This document shows, piece by piece, positions 1 through 11,333 of a stretch of DNA of 64,000 bases. This stretch comes from Arcuatula senhousia (lineage: Eukaryota > Mollusca > Bivalvia > Mytilida > Mytilidae). The translations under genes were made by a program, and so were the position numbers. The notes beneath the pieces were generated by a model. It did not search any database, was not told the origin of the DNA, and was given only the letters and a program-made list of their open reading frames with translations. Numbering within the stretch: the stretch's first letter is position 1; every line of letters starts with the position of its first letter. The stretch lies in the NCBI GenBank assembly GCA_963971305.1, contig OZ020308.1, forward strand, positions 22,069,838-22,133,837, written 5' to 3'.

Positions 1-370
1 TTAATTCTTTTTCATGAATTTTCCATTGCTATAAAGATAATTCCTTCTTGGCAAGATGGTAGAATAAACTATACGCGTACCTGGAAACATTTTATGCAAA
101 AATATAAAAAGCAAATCTTTGATGAAAAATCAATGTCATGGCATGGGTATGACGTAGGGATACCGATGTATCTAATTAACATTAAAACTAGTTCAACAGG
201 TTTTCACATTTTAGTCCAGACACACCAACCCATACGACTGAATAACCAAGCGACTAAGTCCTAAAAATTACCCTTTAGCTCTTGACTTTGTATGAATCTC
301 AGCTACTAGTATTTTAATTAGAGACGACCCTAGTTTCCATACTTGTCTTTTCAATGGAAGTTCTGAAAAA
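1..370. other. AT-rich stretch, nothing recognised
   Basis: No coding pattern, RNA gene or repeat boundary that I can support. The stretches 541-1110 and 3572-4764 are likewise AT-rich and featureless to the eye, apart from short homopolymer runs near 4080-4130. Confidence 0.5.
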
Positions 371-540
371 TGTTGAAATCCGTTCAAAATACAATTTCAT
401 TAAATTCTTATATAACGTTTAAAGGAGTAAGATGTTGATCTTCCCATGAGCATGATTTGCCTAATTTTTTCTGCATATGCAGCTGCTCCAAAACGAAAAG
501 AATGCGTATTGTTATCATTAGAATCAATGTTAATAAGTTT
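371..540 (+). repeat. Direct repeat, copy 1 (170 bp)
   Basis: This segment recurs at 2285-2467 in the same orientation with scattered substitutions and small indels. Both copies begin TGTTGAAATCCGTTCAAAAT and share the phrase ATATAACGTTTAAAGGAGTA. They flank about 1.7 kb that includes a TIR element. They could be ends of an old LTR-like element or a local duplication; no coding sequence between them decides this. Confidence 0.75.
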
Positions 541-1110
541 CCTAGGTAAGAAACTTTTCAGTTGTATGCTCTTATATATTTTCAAGCACTGGAATGTGTG
601 TTAGAAAGATACAATTTACATATTTCCAAAATTTGATTACATTTGGATACTTCTTTAAAAATTGATAAATTTATCTGTTTGGTCATTGTTGTGATAATTT
701 TTGGCTTCTGTTTTTGGTTTATCACATCTTATATTCTACCGGTTTTCCAAGTTTTTTACTCCTAGCGTGTTTGATGAAGGTTAATCCAGAAAAAGCGTTT
801 CACACGCAGTGAAATTTTGCTTTTGTCATTGTAAATTGTGAAAAAGCGCCATTAAAAGTTTCCAGAAACATTTTCTATACCATCAAGTCATTAAACATAT
901 CTTAAGTAATTCTTATTAAACGAAAAGGTTTTTGGCTTTGGGTGTCCCCATGTACAGTTGCCTACTCAAGGTTCTTTCGGCCTGAATGGCGCGTGTGCAA
1001 AAAGCAAGGGATTCCCACAATGACTGTAGCTTTTTAAGTGATTTTTTTAGCAAAAGCAACTTCATTGATAAAATGGAATAATACTTTCAATTTCTATAAT
1101 GTATAGTCAT

Positions 1111-1330
1111 TATACCCCCCGCAAACAAAGTATGGGGGGATATATGAAACACCCTGTCTGTCCGTTTGTCTGTCTGTCCGTCCGTCTGTCAACATAACTC
1201 GTAAGCGCTTCTCCTCCTAAATCGCTTGAAGGATTTTGATAAAACTTTACATGAAGGAAGTATTTAAGTAAAAGTATCTATCAAAATTTTGCAGTAGTCG
1301 GTATCTTCTAGTCCCGCAAAAAAAAAGAAA
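1111..1330 (+). repeat. Hairpin-headed interspersed repeat
   Basis: Begins with a hairpin (TATACCCCCC paired with GGGGGGATATA around a short loop, 1111-1144), followed by a CTGTC/CCGTC-rich run (1156-1192). The same plan of hairpin then CCGTCCGTC recurs near 10138, 41318, 48481 and 53400. Class uncertain; the plan fits the heads of Helentron-like non-autonomous elements. Confidence 0.5.
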
Positions 1331-1487
1331 TCATCTATATAATGATCTTCATCTTCTGAATTTGCTTCTTTAGAATTGTACCAATGCAAAAATTTTCAAA
1401 TGTAGATCAAAAAATCGAACAGGCCATTGGAGAACATTTATCAATGTAGTATTTATCTTCTATTTTGAACCTTAAGAAACTAAATTC

Positions 1488-2278
1488 ACCTGGGGACAGG
1501 TAAATGAAGCTGTCCTAAGCTGTGTCCTTAACAATGTCTTAGGACTTAAAATGGGATGTAGAAAGAATCATCCTTAGAGGCGTCCAAGGATGTAAAACGA
1601 AACCCTCTTAGGAAAACCACAAATAGGACCATCCTTATACGAGTTTAGGATAATCCTAAATAGTCATATGTCATGCATTTAGGACAATGTAAAGGCGTTT
1701 TCAAATGTAAAATAGATTTAAGCATTTTTATTGCGATGCCTTTGGTTTTTTTAGAGAATAAAAATAATTTATTGCAATATCATTGCATTTCTTCATTCAT
1801 TTTTTTTCTGCGTGTTGCGCTTATCACTAATACCAAAAGCAAAGCCCTAGGTTTGGGAAACAAATATCCACGTGAACTGTTAAATGTTAATTTCAAAATT
1901 CTGGTACTAAATATATTAGAATATCGTAAAAATGTAACTGGTAAAACGCTATTATATGGGTCACTTTTGGGAAAATGTCATCAATGGCAAAAATATCTAG
2001 TTTGCTAAATGAAGAAAGTAAAATATCAAAAATGGGATTTGGGCCACATACAACCCCAATTCAAGGATATAAAACCTATTTCAGACACTCTTTTTTAAGT
2101 TTAAAGTCACAAGGATGGTCCTAGGACAACAATTTTCACATCCTTGATTAAGGACCAAATTTAGGACATGCCCATTTAGGAAGCCTTCAATAACAAGACT
2201 TAGGACCGAGACATGTCCAAAGACCATCCTTAGACATGTCCTAATCCTAGGACACCTTCGTTAACACAGCCCCTGGGT
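1488..2278. mobile_element. TIR/subterminal-repeat element (MITE-like)
   Basis: The ends are imperfect inverted copies: ACCTGGGGAC... on the left against ...CAGCCCCTGGGT on the right, each followed inward by repeated GTCCTAAG/CTTAGGAC motifs. About 790 bp. The 111-codon frame at 1673-2008 lies inside it and has no recognisable protein character. Superfamily unknown. Confidence 0.5.
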
Positions 2279-2284
2279 AATAAA

Positions 2285-2467
2285 TGTTGAAATCCGTTCA
2301 AAATACAATTTAATTGAAATCTAATATAACGTTTAAAGGAGTAAGATTTTTATCTTCCTATGCGCATAATTTCATCGTTTGATTTGCTTATTCTTGCTGC
2401 ATGTGTAGCTGCTCAAATACAAAAAGAGTGCGTATTGTAATCATAAGAATCAATGCTAATAAAGTTT
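2285..2467 (+). repeat. Direct repeat, copy 2
   Basis: Diverged second copy of 371-540, starting seven bases after the right end of the TIR element. Confidence 0.75.
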
Positions 2468-2748
2468 ATAAAAGTCGTTAGAATTGAAGCCTAGTCACTT
2501 CGGGTGACATCTAAATGATTGAAATGTGAAAATACTTTATTTAGTCTATGGTAAGAAAACTTTTAAGTGAAGTAAAAATTCATATATGAGCAAAATATCA
2601 GACATGGTAATTTCAACACCCTTCGCTAATCGATTGATTTGCGAATTTAAGAAGCTGTAAATTTAGAATGCCTTGTAATATAGTAATGAATGTGCCTTCA
2701 TCTTTAAGGGAATCTTTCAGAAATAATATTTAGGACAACATTATACAA

Positions 2749-2861
2749 TTACGGCCCTTGGAAGAGATGAATATCTAAAATTGTCAACCAGGCTTTAGCC
2801 CGAGGGAAATAACCCCAGCGAGGTTGACAATTTTGATATTCACAAATTTCAAGGGCCGTAA
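2749..2861. mobile_element. Foldback element, about 45-bp arms
   Basis: The left arm starts TTACGGCCCTTGG and runs through TGAATATC...AATTGTCAACC; the right arm is its reverse complement, ending CAAGGGCCGTAA. The loop of about 27 bp is GC-richer. A minimal MITE of a DNA transposon is the likeliest reading; no clear target duplication. Confidence 0.6.
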
Positions 2862-3130
2862 CTGTTTTATTATACCAAACAAACAGTGTACTGGAATTTC
2901 AAGGGTTATTCACCGGTGAATAATACGGTTATTCAATGGACATGGGTATTTGAAAAGGTATTCAACTTTTGAACGAATAACCCTTTGTCATGAAAATTGG
3001 ACACCGTCGGTTACCCCATGTTAACATCAACATCTACATTTTGGTTGTTTGATTTGTTCTTGGGTTAAATTTATGATGCCCTCTAGAGCTTCAACATTAG
3101 TAATCAGCTCTTTGTGTTCATTTCTTTAAA

Positions 3131-3567
3131 GGTTATTTAAAGGCGATGAACATGGAAAGGATGATAAAATGAACCTTAAATGATAATGATAAATGAAATA
3201 TGAGGATGGGGTGGGAAACAAAGGAACAGTTGATTTTGAAGAACCAAAGAAAAAGGGGAGAGGTGGGTAGGGGCGGAAAATTTAGCCTATACGGTGAACT
3301 ACTTGGCGGTCCACAAAGGGGTCTTTTACGTGCAAGAAGCGTGGCACTCTCCACACTCGTTGGCCCACTATAGTCACCGGTCAGGGTTTCCGTGCTTGAC
3401 CTGACAACCCCTGCGAACGAGGGCCACCCTTTTCAGCCACCTAGGGTACACACTTGGTCGTTCTGCGGGCTGAACACTGACCCGACCTCTTACCAAAGAC
3501 CCTAAGTCGTCTCTTACGACAAACTAGTCTCTGCTACGGTCCTTTTTGCATCCCAGGCCCCGCACGG
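3131..3567 (-). mobile_element. SINE-A copy (3' end lost)
   Basis: Reverse-strand copy of the SINE-A family (best copy 63106-63599). The 5' head is at about 3567 (rev-comp CCGTGCGGGGCC). The 3' ACTC-repeat tail and the block just before it are missing. Confidence 0.85.
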
Positions 3568-4764
3568 TACAATAATAATTTCCAAAGTTTGAACAAATGA
3601 ATTCGTGTAATTTACGACTTAGTGTGTCAAAAGAAATCTATAACACCAGTATCGGAAAACACTATAATAACTGGATTAATACACCACTAAATATTACGGA
3701 AACATGAAGAAAGAACTGGTGATAGACCTAACAGGAGCATACCAGACATTTCGAATACATTATGAGGAAAGAATATTTGCGAAAGACAAATGAACCCCTT
3801 AGACACCTCTATGGTACCAAATGATCTGCCTTACCATAAGGACTAAGGATATATATGATTATAGGGCGGGGACCCAATGGTTTTCAATATATACTTGAGA
3901 GGGTAGGGCGGCATGACCCCCTCAATCCCCTCTATGGAGCAAATGCTTCATCTTATCATAAGGACTTAGAATATATTTGGTTATAGGGTGGGGATCTTAA
4001 TGGTTTTCAAGATATTAAGTATTTAGTCATTTGAGTGGATGGGGCATGACTCCCTCTGTCCCCTCTACAATACCAAATAAAAAAAATAAAAACTTGAAAA
4101 AATTAATTTTTTTAATCTTTTTTTTCTAGTAACTACTATTCCACATTACAGAAGATTCAAGATATATTTTACAGATGAATTTGAATAAAGACTGACTCTG
4201 GTACCTTTTAATAAAATATTTAACTAACATTTACCTCTGAAATGCAAAGATTACAAAAATAAAAAAATGCTGCTGACTTTGAGAATTCTAAATATATATA
4301 AAAAAACATTCAAAATATAATTTAACCACCCACATATAACATGAAGTCACGTGAGTAATTTAAATTGAATTTGTATGTTATTGAAATGAGTGAATGTACA
4401 AAGGAAACAGTATTCAGAGGGGCAAATATATATTAGTTTACAAGGATCTTCAATCAGTTTGCTTTACTTTCTTGCTGTCTTTGTCTAAATTTATACTAAA
4501 TCAAAGGTTTATAAAGTTTCTGAAAGAAATTAATGAAGAATGTGGAATTTTGAACATGTTTGTTTCATGAATTCAAGACTTGACTTCTTAAGATTGAAAA
4601 AAAGATATGGAGTAAACAAGCATGACACAATATCTTAAGTCTCCATGCAGTCCCTTTTTGTTCACTATAATTTGGCTAATGTGGTTGTTTTTATTGTGAA
4701 TTGCATTTGTCCTCATTATCCATGTTTGAAAATAATTTTCAGGTGGAAATTAAAGACTTTTAAA

Positions 4765-5845
4765 ATGGAAGAAGTCCACAGGAATAAATAAGAAAAACTT
4801 TGTAGACTTTGTTGTGAATCAGTCAGTAAGAAAAGTAAAAAGAATAAATTTTGTACTGAGTTTAAGAAAATTTATGGTCTTGATACCGTGTCAAAATCAC
4901 CTGATATTTTTCCTGTTAATGTGTGTAGCTTATTTAGACTCAGAATAACAAGATATCAAAAGGGCAAAACGAAGATTTTTACTTTTTTAAATTTTGATGT
5001 TCATAATGAAAACTGCTCAGTTTGTTTTCCTAAGGCTGCTCAACTTTAAAAAGATGTCAAATTGTCTCTACATTCTTTTCAGAAAGATGATTCGGCTTGG
5101 GAGTAAAGCAATAACTAACTAACAGAAAGATGATTCCGATACAAATAGTGCCACTGAGGCCATCAATACAAGTGAAACTTGCACTAGAGATTCATGTTTA
5201 CCGAGTTTAAATGTTGTTAATAGCAATTCCTTAGATTCTGTGAGTCCATCCTCTTATAGTTAAAGTGTTGTTAATAGCAATTATTCTGTAGATTTTGTGT
5301 GTCAATCTTCTTCTAGTGTTGTTGAATCAAATGACTCTCCTTGTGAAGATCCCCGTTCTCATTATTTCAGTTCCAAATTATACAATTCTTATGATAAAAC
5401 TTACGAGACAAATGAGTTTACAAGTTTTGCAATTGATAGTCTTTCTGTAGAACGTCTTGTCGACCAGCATATTGCTAGTGCATTTGTGTGTACAATATGC
5501 AAGGGGTCCCTTTTGAGCCTGTTGAGACCTCGTGTTACCACATATTCTGTCCATGTTGTATTAAAGGTTGGATCCATGTTTCAGGTGCATGTATGCAGGA
5601 CATCCTTTATCAGAAAACTTGCTATACATTTATGACAGTTTAACTTGAAAATGTGCAAATGAATTGTGCTGTTCAAAACCTCTTCTTAAAAACTTAAGAA
5701 TTCATTAAGATTCATGTCAGCTTAACAACACTGTTAAACTATATGATACAAATCATAATAAAAGAACTGTGTATAAGCTCCATCTTAAGAATGTGAGTGC
5801 TTATCATTCCAAACATAAGCGTTTGAAACCCAGGTTCAATCATTT
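4765..5845 (+). pseudogene. RAG1 N-terminal-like (N-RAG) gene, broken
   Basis: From the ATG at 4765 one frame gives, after an early TAA at 4789, a CxxC knuckle (KLCRLCCESVSKK, codon 13 on), the segment FPVNVCSLFRLRI and a closing NFDVHNENCSVC (Cys codons at 5014 and 5023). This order resembles the zinc-binding N-terminal region of RAG1. A second TAA is at 5047. A serine/asparagine-rich linker follows, then at 5489-5590 a RING-type finger: FVCTICK, a one-base frameshift at about 5506, then PVETSCYHIFCPCCIKG. The PVET-C-x-H-x2-C-x2-C signature is what I recall from the RAG1 RING. Basic residues follow to 5845, where a Penelope 3' fragment interrupts. Mollusc transposon-linked RAG1 N-terminal-like genes (N-RAG-TP, Aplysia) are the nearest known family. 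No RAG1 catalytic core is present, so no recombinase function is implied. Confidence 0.75.
5094..5123 (+). mobile_element. Tail-only SINE-B insertion
   Basis: Thirty bases matching only the 3' terminus of SINE-B (CTTGGGAGTAAAGC then AATAACTAACTAAC). They are flanked by 13-bp direct repeats AGAAAGATGATTC at 5081-5093 and 5124-5136. The insertion lies within the N-RAG-like remnant: an extreme 5' truncation. Confidence 0.9.
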
Positions 5846-6075
5846 AATAAAGGTAATAACAAAACTACCGAACTTGAATGATCAATCTCATACAAAAACG
5901 AATCAGTCATACCGTAGAACTGGTGGATCGCAATGGTCCTGACTTGGTACAGGCATTTCAAACGAAATGGTGGGTTAAACCAGGTTTTATGGCGCCAAAC
6001 CTCCCTCTTCCATTGCGATCTTAGGATCCGGTAATGACCATAGAACACAACATAGTTGTGAGACACAATAGGGAT
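5846..6075 (-). mobile_element. Penelope-type 3' tail fragment
   Basis: Reverse-strand copy of the segment directly downstream of the Penelope-like RT at 51.8-52.7 kb (compare 52679-52945). It contains AAGGTAATAACAAAACTACC at its left end and the block that reads GGCGCCATAAAACC on the reverse strand. It lacks a central piece. It interrupts the N-RAG-like gene; bases 6076-6190 may be further coding remnant of that gene, since one frame stays open with PRWKYMDIFWKG. Confidence 0.75.
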
Positions 6076-6190
6076 GACTTTTGTTTATAGGCCAATGAAA
6101 ATAAACCTGATTTTTTTTATGCTTAAATCCCAATTGGAGGACCAAAATGATCCTAGATGGAAGTATATGGATATTTTTTGGAAGGGTTCA

Positions 6191-6949
6191 TCAGAGTTTT
6201 TTAACCAGACCAGTTCTTACAATTCGTATTGATTGTCTTCAGAGTAAAGGCCAATATAAATCCTAATATGATTTTCTAAAACATAATAATGTTCACATCA
6301 TTCAGCCCTAATCAACTTGATGTTTGTGAGAGCAAAACTTTGCCTGGTACTGTCCCATATTCAATTATTTGACATGATATTTTGGTCTTTGACATAAAAA
6401 CTGATCCCTTTATACGCAGGTATGCTAATGGCGTTTGAGAAACAATATCCGGAATTTCGATTTTTACCGTTTTTAACTCGAATTGTATATTTTATGACGT
6501 TAGGAGAATATTTCATTTCCGCTTAAGTTTTATGGCGTTAATGTAAATAATACGTTATTTAAGGACATTTCTTCATATGTTGTAACATATGTTGTATCTA
6601 GTCAATTTGAAACGTATTTATCACAGCAAATACTTGTAACAATGAGACAGTAAAGCATTTTTAGTATTGCTCCCTAAGATCCCAGAGAAGCTTTTGTTTT
6701 GACGGCGACGACTCAACAGGTATGCCATTTGGAAAACGCTAACAAAATTGTGTTTTGGTGAGAATGGAGACAGACACTACTTTCTAGGTTAACGAGTAAG
6801 TTCTATCGTTTATTTTAAATTCCATATGTGTTAAATTAACACAATAAAACATGTTGGCATTACTTCTACAAAAAGAGGGTACTTGCTTTTATTTATTTAT
6901 TTAAATACTTTAAAAACACATTATAGATCTACATTTAAGCATTATATGT
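6191..6949. other. No gene seen
   Basis: AT-rich sequence without a feature I can support. Confidence 0.4.
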
Positions 6950-7078
6950 GTTAGAGGCAATAGGTATAATTAGGCATTAAGCTTAAATCCTAGGCAATAA
7001 AATATTATACCTAGTCATTAGTGTTAATGCCTATGGCATTAAGCTTAATGCCTAGGAGTTAGGTCTAATGCCTGATTT
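6950..7078. repeat. Degenerate palindromic minisatellite
   Basis: Repeated variants of AGGCATTAAGCTTAATGCCT in both orientations with short spacers; the unit is itself a near-perfect palindrome around AAGCTT. Confidence 0.7.
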
Positions 7079-7703
7079 TTTTCCATGAAAATTATTCTTA
7101 TTGCCTAACCAGATAATCTGATATATCATGAAAAGAAAATTTGAAATTAAAGTTTCAATATTAGTAAGTTTAAAGGCGAATGTATCTGGTAGGATACACG
7201 GTGCGCAGGGCGAGTGTATCCCTTAGGATACATAGAACACGTAAATTTTATAATTCGATTTCTGAACCATTTATTAGCTTCTGATTTACCTTTTGATAAT
7301 AACATATGTCATATATCTGAAGTTTCATCGATAGCAATTTTATTTCATTCGAGCCGTAAACAAAGACAAAATTTAATAATAAACTTCGGAATTTTTTTGT
7401 GTTCTAAAATTAGAACGGAAGTGCCGGAAATCATGTGATCGCAAAATGGCGACAGAAAGTTGGAGAACGAGTATCGTAATAAAATGTGTATTAAACTCTT
7501 TTATTTACCTTAAAACTAAATTAAAATGAATAAGTATTTAAGGCATTATTGTAGGCTTTTCGTTTTTGTTAAAAAAATAAAGCATCGGGTGAGTTCTTTT
7601 CGACACGGCAGCTTCTTTTCAGTGGAAGAAATTTGTTTTTGTCATGCGCTTTCAACGTTTTGGGGTTCTGGAAGTTCATAAAACGTCTGCTAAAGATGTC
7701 AAA

Positions 7704-9400
7704 ATGTCTTCGGATGAGTCTGAGAGTAAATTTGAAGGTTTAAGTGAATCTGGTGTTGTTAATGCACATCGGGAGTTGATTGCTGTTGAAGAAAGGCTGA
7801 GAAATGTTTTGAATGGTCAGGGTATAAGTGATGATGATGAATTTGATGTTTAGGGTTCTGAATGGTGATGATGATAATGATAAAATTGTACTAAATGAAG
7901 CAGGTGACAACAATGATGGTTGGCATTCCAATTTTGATATAAGAGAAAGGGGTTTACCTCATATCTTTATACCTAGGGGAATAACTGGCCCACAGACAAG
8001 GATGGACCCGTCAAAAGAGGCTGTAGATTTTTGGAAGCTCTTTGTCGATGATGATTTTATCAACAATTGAACAAACTTACACTTAATCAAGCCATCAAAT
8101 CTTAAACTTGCCAAATAGTAATAAAATGCCCTGGACCACCTCAGCCCTACCAGAAATGAAAGCATTCCTTGGTCTGACCTACCAAATGGGTATTGTGCAG
8201 AAACCAACCACCAAGATATACTGGTCTACAGATCCCCTCATATCCACACCCATTTTCTCAGCAACCATGAGTAGAGACCGATACACGCAGACCCGTAGGT
8301 ATCTTCATTTTTCTGACCACTTAGCTGAACCTGGACGTGAAGACCCAAATTATGATCCGCGGTATAAAATCCGACCGGTTGTTAACCATCTGAATATGAA
8401 ATTTGGGTCTGAGTATGTACTAAAGAGAAATGTTAGTACTGATGAATGTATGGTACCTTTCGATGGACGCAAAAATCTCAAGCAGTATGTTCCTAGTAAA
8501 CCAAACAAATGGAAGTAAAGGTTTGGATGCTTGCAAGCTCGGATAACAGCTCCATTCAGTAAATTGATATCTATCCTTGTAAAACCAAAAGAACAGAAGG
8601 AAGTTTAGCGTCTATTGTTGTAAAAAACTGCATTGAAAGTGGTGGGATCATGTTTACACTGATATTTTTTTCACCTCGCCAAGCCTGTTGACAGAACTAT
8701 GGGAAAATTTTAGCACTGCAGCGTGTCAGGATTACCAAAGGACATAATGTGTAGGCCCCCTATACCCATGGTAAACAACAGAGGAGATTTTCAGTTCCGA
8801 CAGAAAGGGCCTCTTCTAGCAACCGTATGGAAAGATAAGAGGAATGTCTTTGTCTTGTCAACAATTTATGATGACCGTGTTAGTAAAGTGAATCGTCTGG
8901 AAAATGAAAACGGTACTTTTGTAAAAAGGAGTTAAACTGTCCAAGGGCCATTGTTTGCCACACTGCAAATATGGGAGGTGTCGATAAGGCTGACCAGTAC
9001 ATCCAGTATTACAGCTATAATCAGAAAACCTTGAAATGACCAAAGAAGGTCTTTTTCAGAATTCTTGAGATGGTGAAATTTAATGCCTTTCGTCTATTTA
9101 CTCTCAGCCCTCACCATTCTTCCACAATTACCTTTTTAGATTTCTCCATAATGCTTATGTCTGGCTATGTTCAGGATGTTCGTCGAGGTAGACCCGCAGC
9201 TATTCTCGCTGACCTACGGCTTGTACAGAGACATATGCCTGCTGAAGTCTAGGTGTCATGTTTGCTACATGAGATGTAGAAATGGAAAAAGGACAAAGTC
9301 AGACAAACAAACTATGGTTGCCAAGATTGCAGTATCACTTGTGCCTCCCAGTTTGTTTCACCAAGTACCACACTGAGAAAAACGATTGTTGATTTGATAG
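7704..9400 (+). pseudogene. piggyBac-family transposase, degraded
   Basis: Fragments in different frames follow the piggyBac (DDE_Tnp_1_7) order. First is an acidic N-terminal region (MSSDESESKFEG, then DDDEFDV). The core at 8108-8518 has RDRYTQTRRYLHFSD and VSTDECMVPFDGR, which carries the first catalytic Asp, then LKQYVPSKPNKW. Then comes a segment at 8620-8680 where the second Asp position reads Leu (IMFTLIFFS). The 8723-8935 frame has FRQKGPLLATVWKDKR, then the GGVDKADQYIQYYSYN block at about 8970-9020 holding the third Asp. A C-terminal cysteine cluster (CHVCYMRC) lies near 9250-9360. Several stops and frameshifts separate the pieces. piggyBac inserts at TTAA, but I could not fix the element ends. 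Confidence 0.9.
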
Positions 9401-10137
9401 TTGTTGGAGTGTCCAAAATGATAGAAATAAATAATATTAGATGGGTTTGCAAATAACAAAAGGACATTATTTTTGGACTCGTTGACAGAAAAATGGGTTA
9501 CTAATAACCATATCTGGCCCTAGCTTATATCCAAGCCAAAATTGAAAACTTGCTTTATACAAAAAGAGTTTTAAGCTATAAGTAATTTTAAATTACATTC
9601 TAGGAAATTAGGATATGAGATTTATTTGCTGAGCACTTGATTTTTAGTTTTTGTTCTATTTATCTAATATAAAATACCTAGAATGCTTGCCTGGACAGAT
9701 TTTTACTGGCCAGTAAGCACAAATTGATGATAATTATCAAAATTTATCAAATTTGGTTTACCTTTTGGGAAAATAGAGAGATAGTACCAACTTTTTGCTT
9801 ACAAATTTTTAACTTGAAAGATATTTATTTTGGTAAAGTTATAAAAATTTTAAAAAAAATTCTGGCAACATTATGCTCCACATCTAGAAGAGCAAAAAGC
9901 TAATGTCATATTTGGCAGATCTTGACATTTTCTATAAAGTTTGAACAAAAAAAAACTTGTGATCCCGATTAGATAGTCAACATTTATGAAATTATTACTA
10001 GTAAAAAGTGTTCAAATATTTAAAGTTTTAAACTTTAAATTACTCAAGGGCCAAATATGGAACTTAGTGAAACATGTCCTTTTAATCTAAGCATGAATTG
10101 TTAGAAAAAATAGTATTACAACACTTATATGCATAAC
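9401..10137. other. No gene; one short dispersed repeat
   Basis: Bases 9630-9722 (TTTTGTTCTATTTATCTA..., GATTTTTACTGGCCAG) recur at about 12738-12833 in the same orientation. Nothing else recognised. Confidence 0.5.
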
Positions 10138-10505
10138 TATACCCCCTTGAAAAGTGGGAGGTATATAGTGATGGTGGTGTCTATTCATCCATATGTCCGT
10201 CCGTATGCCCTTCCGTCCATCAGTTTCACCATAGGGTACCCATCTTAATCCGCAACCCCCAAACCCCACAATGGATTTTCATGAAACTTTCACATAATTT
10301 TTGTGATATAATGTAGACGTACACCTACTATTTAAAATTGGATCTTATGGATTTTTATTTTGGGAGTTCCCATACTAGTGAGACATGGACTTAACCATTA
10401 CACAACAAGGGGGGACCAATCTCTTATCCACAACTCCTCCCCAACCCCTCAACAGATTTTCATGAGACTTTCACACAATCTTTGCGACATAATGTAGATA
10501 TGCAC
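10138..10505 (+). repeat. Hairpin-headed repeat, left inverted copy
   Basis: Starts TATACCCCC, then TATATAGTGATGGTGGTGTC, then CCGTCCGT runs and two similar internal units containing TTTTCATGA...CTTTCACA. The reverse complement of this order is found at 12660-13020. Confidence 0.6.
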
Positions 10506-10831
10506 TTACTTTTTAAAATTTATCTATATAATAACTATCTAAACTTGAAATACTGAATACATCTGTTTCTCTCATATAAAAGTTCCCATTTTGTGAAATA
10601 AACAAGCACGATTTGACAACTTTATAAGTACAATACATGCATGTCAATTTTGTTTTACAAATAACCACTTAAACAATTAATATAATTCTAATTTATTGCA
10701 TACTATCATCCTAATGTTGTGGGGATATTCACAGATTTATGAAATCGCTTCCATGTGGCAACCTAACGGTGTACAATACTTGGCCCAAGTATCAACATCA
10801 GCATGGAAACATTGATGGCGTGCAAATACTG

Positions 10832-11322
10832 TTAGTTAGCTAGTAAGTTATTGCTTTACTCCCAAGCAGCACGATTTCGGCTATATCCGGGAGATGAACA
10901 TGAAAATGGTGATACAATGAACATGAAATGATGATGAGTGGAGGAGATGGGGACACAAGGCCAATCGGGTAGGAGAGTTTTGACTGCCACTGGAAAATGG
11001 AGTGATGGGTAGGGACGGGAAATTTAGCCTCCTGCATGGGGATCCTACGGGTCCTACTCTTACCGAGACCTGCAGCAGGGTTCTTTAACGTGCGAGGAAC
11101 GTGACATTTTTCCCAACACGGGGCACCACTATTATCGCCTGACGACCCCGCATCTCTCGATGTCAGGGCTGCCCCATTGAACCACCTTGGGCACACATCC
11201 CAGTCGCTTTTGGGCAAAGCGGCCTGACCCGATGTCAGGTTTCTGGGCGCTCTTTAGTGGACTTTTACCGACAAGCTTAGCGCTGCTGCGGGCCTATTCG
11301 CCACCCGGAACCCGCACGGGGT
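10832..11322 (-). mobile_element. SINE-B, full length with TSD
   Basis: Reverse-strand copy from the AACT-type tail at 10832 to the CCCGTGCGGG head near 11320. Flanked by 11-bp duplications TGCAAATACTG at 10821-10831 and 11323-11333. The apparent frames through it are repeat sequence, not genes. Confidence 0.93.
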
Positions 11323-11333
11323 TGCAAATACTG

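Noticed and set aside
1673..2008. 111-codon frame as a gene
   Set aside because: Lies inside a TIR-bounded non-coding element and shows no domain.
4765..5845. A functional RAG recombinase system
   Set aside because: Only the N-terminal zinc-binding part is present, with stops and a frameshift; no catalytic core, RAG2-like gene or terminal repeats are visible.
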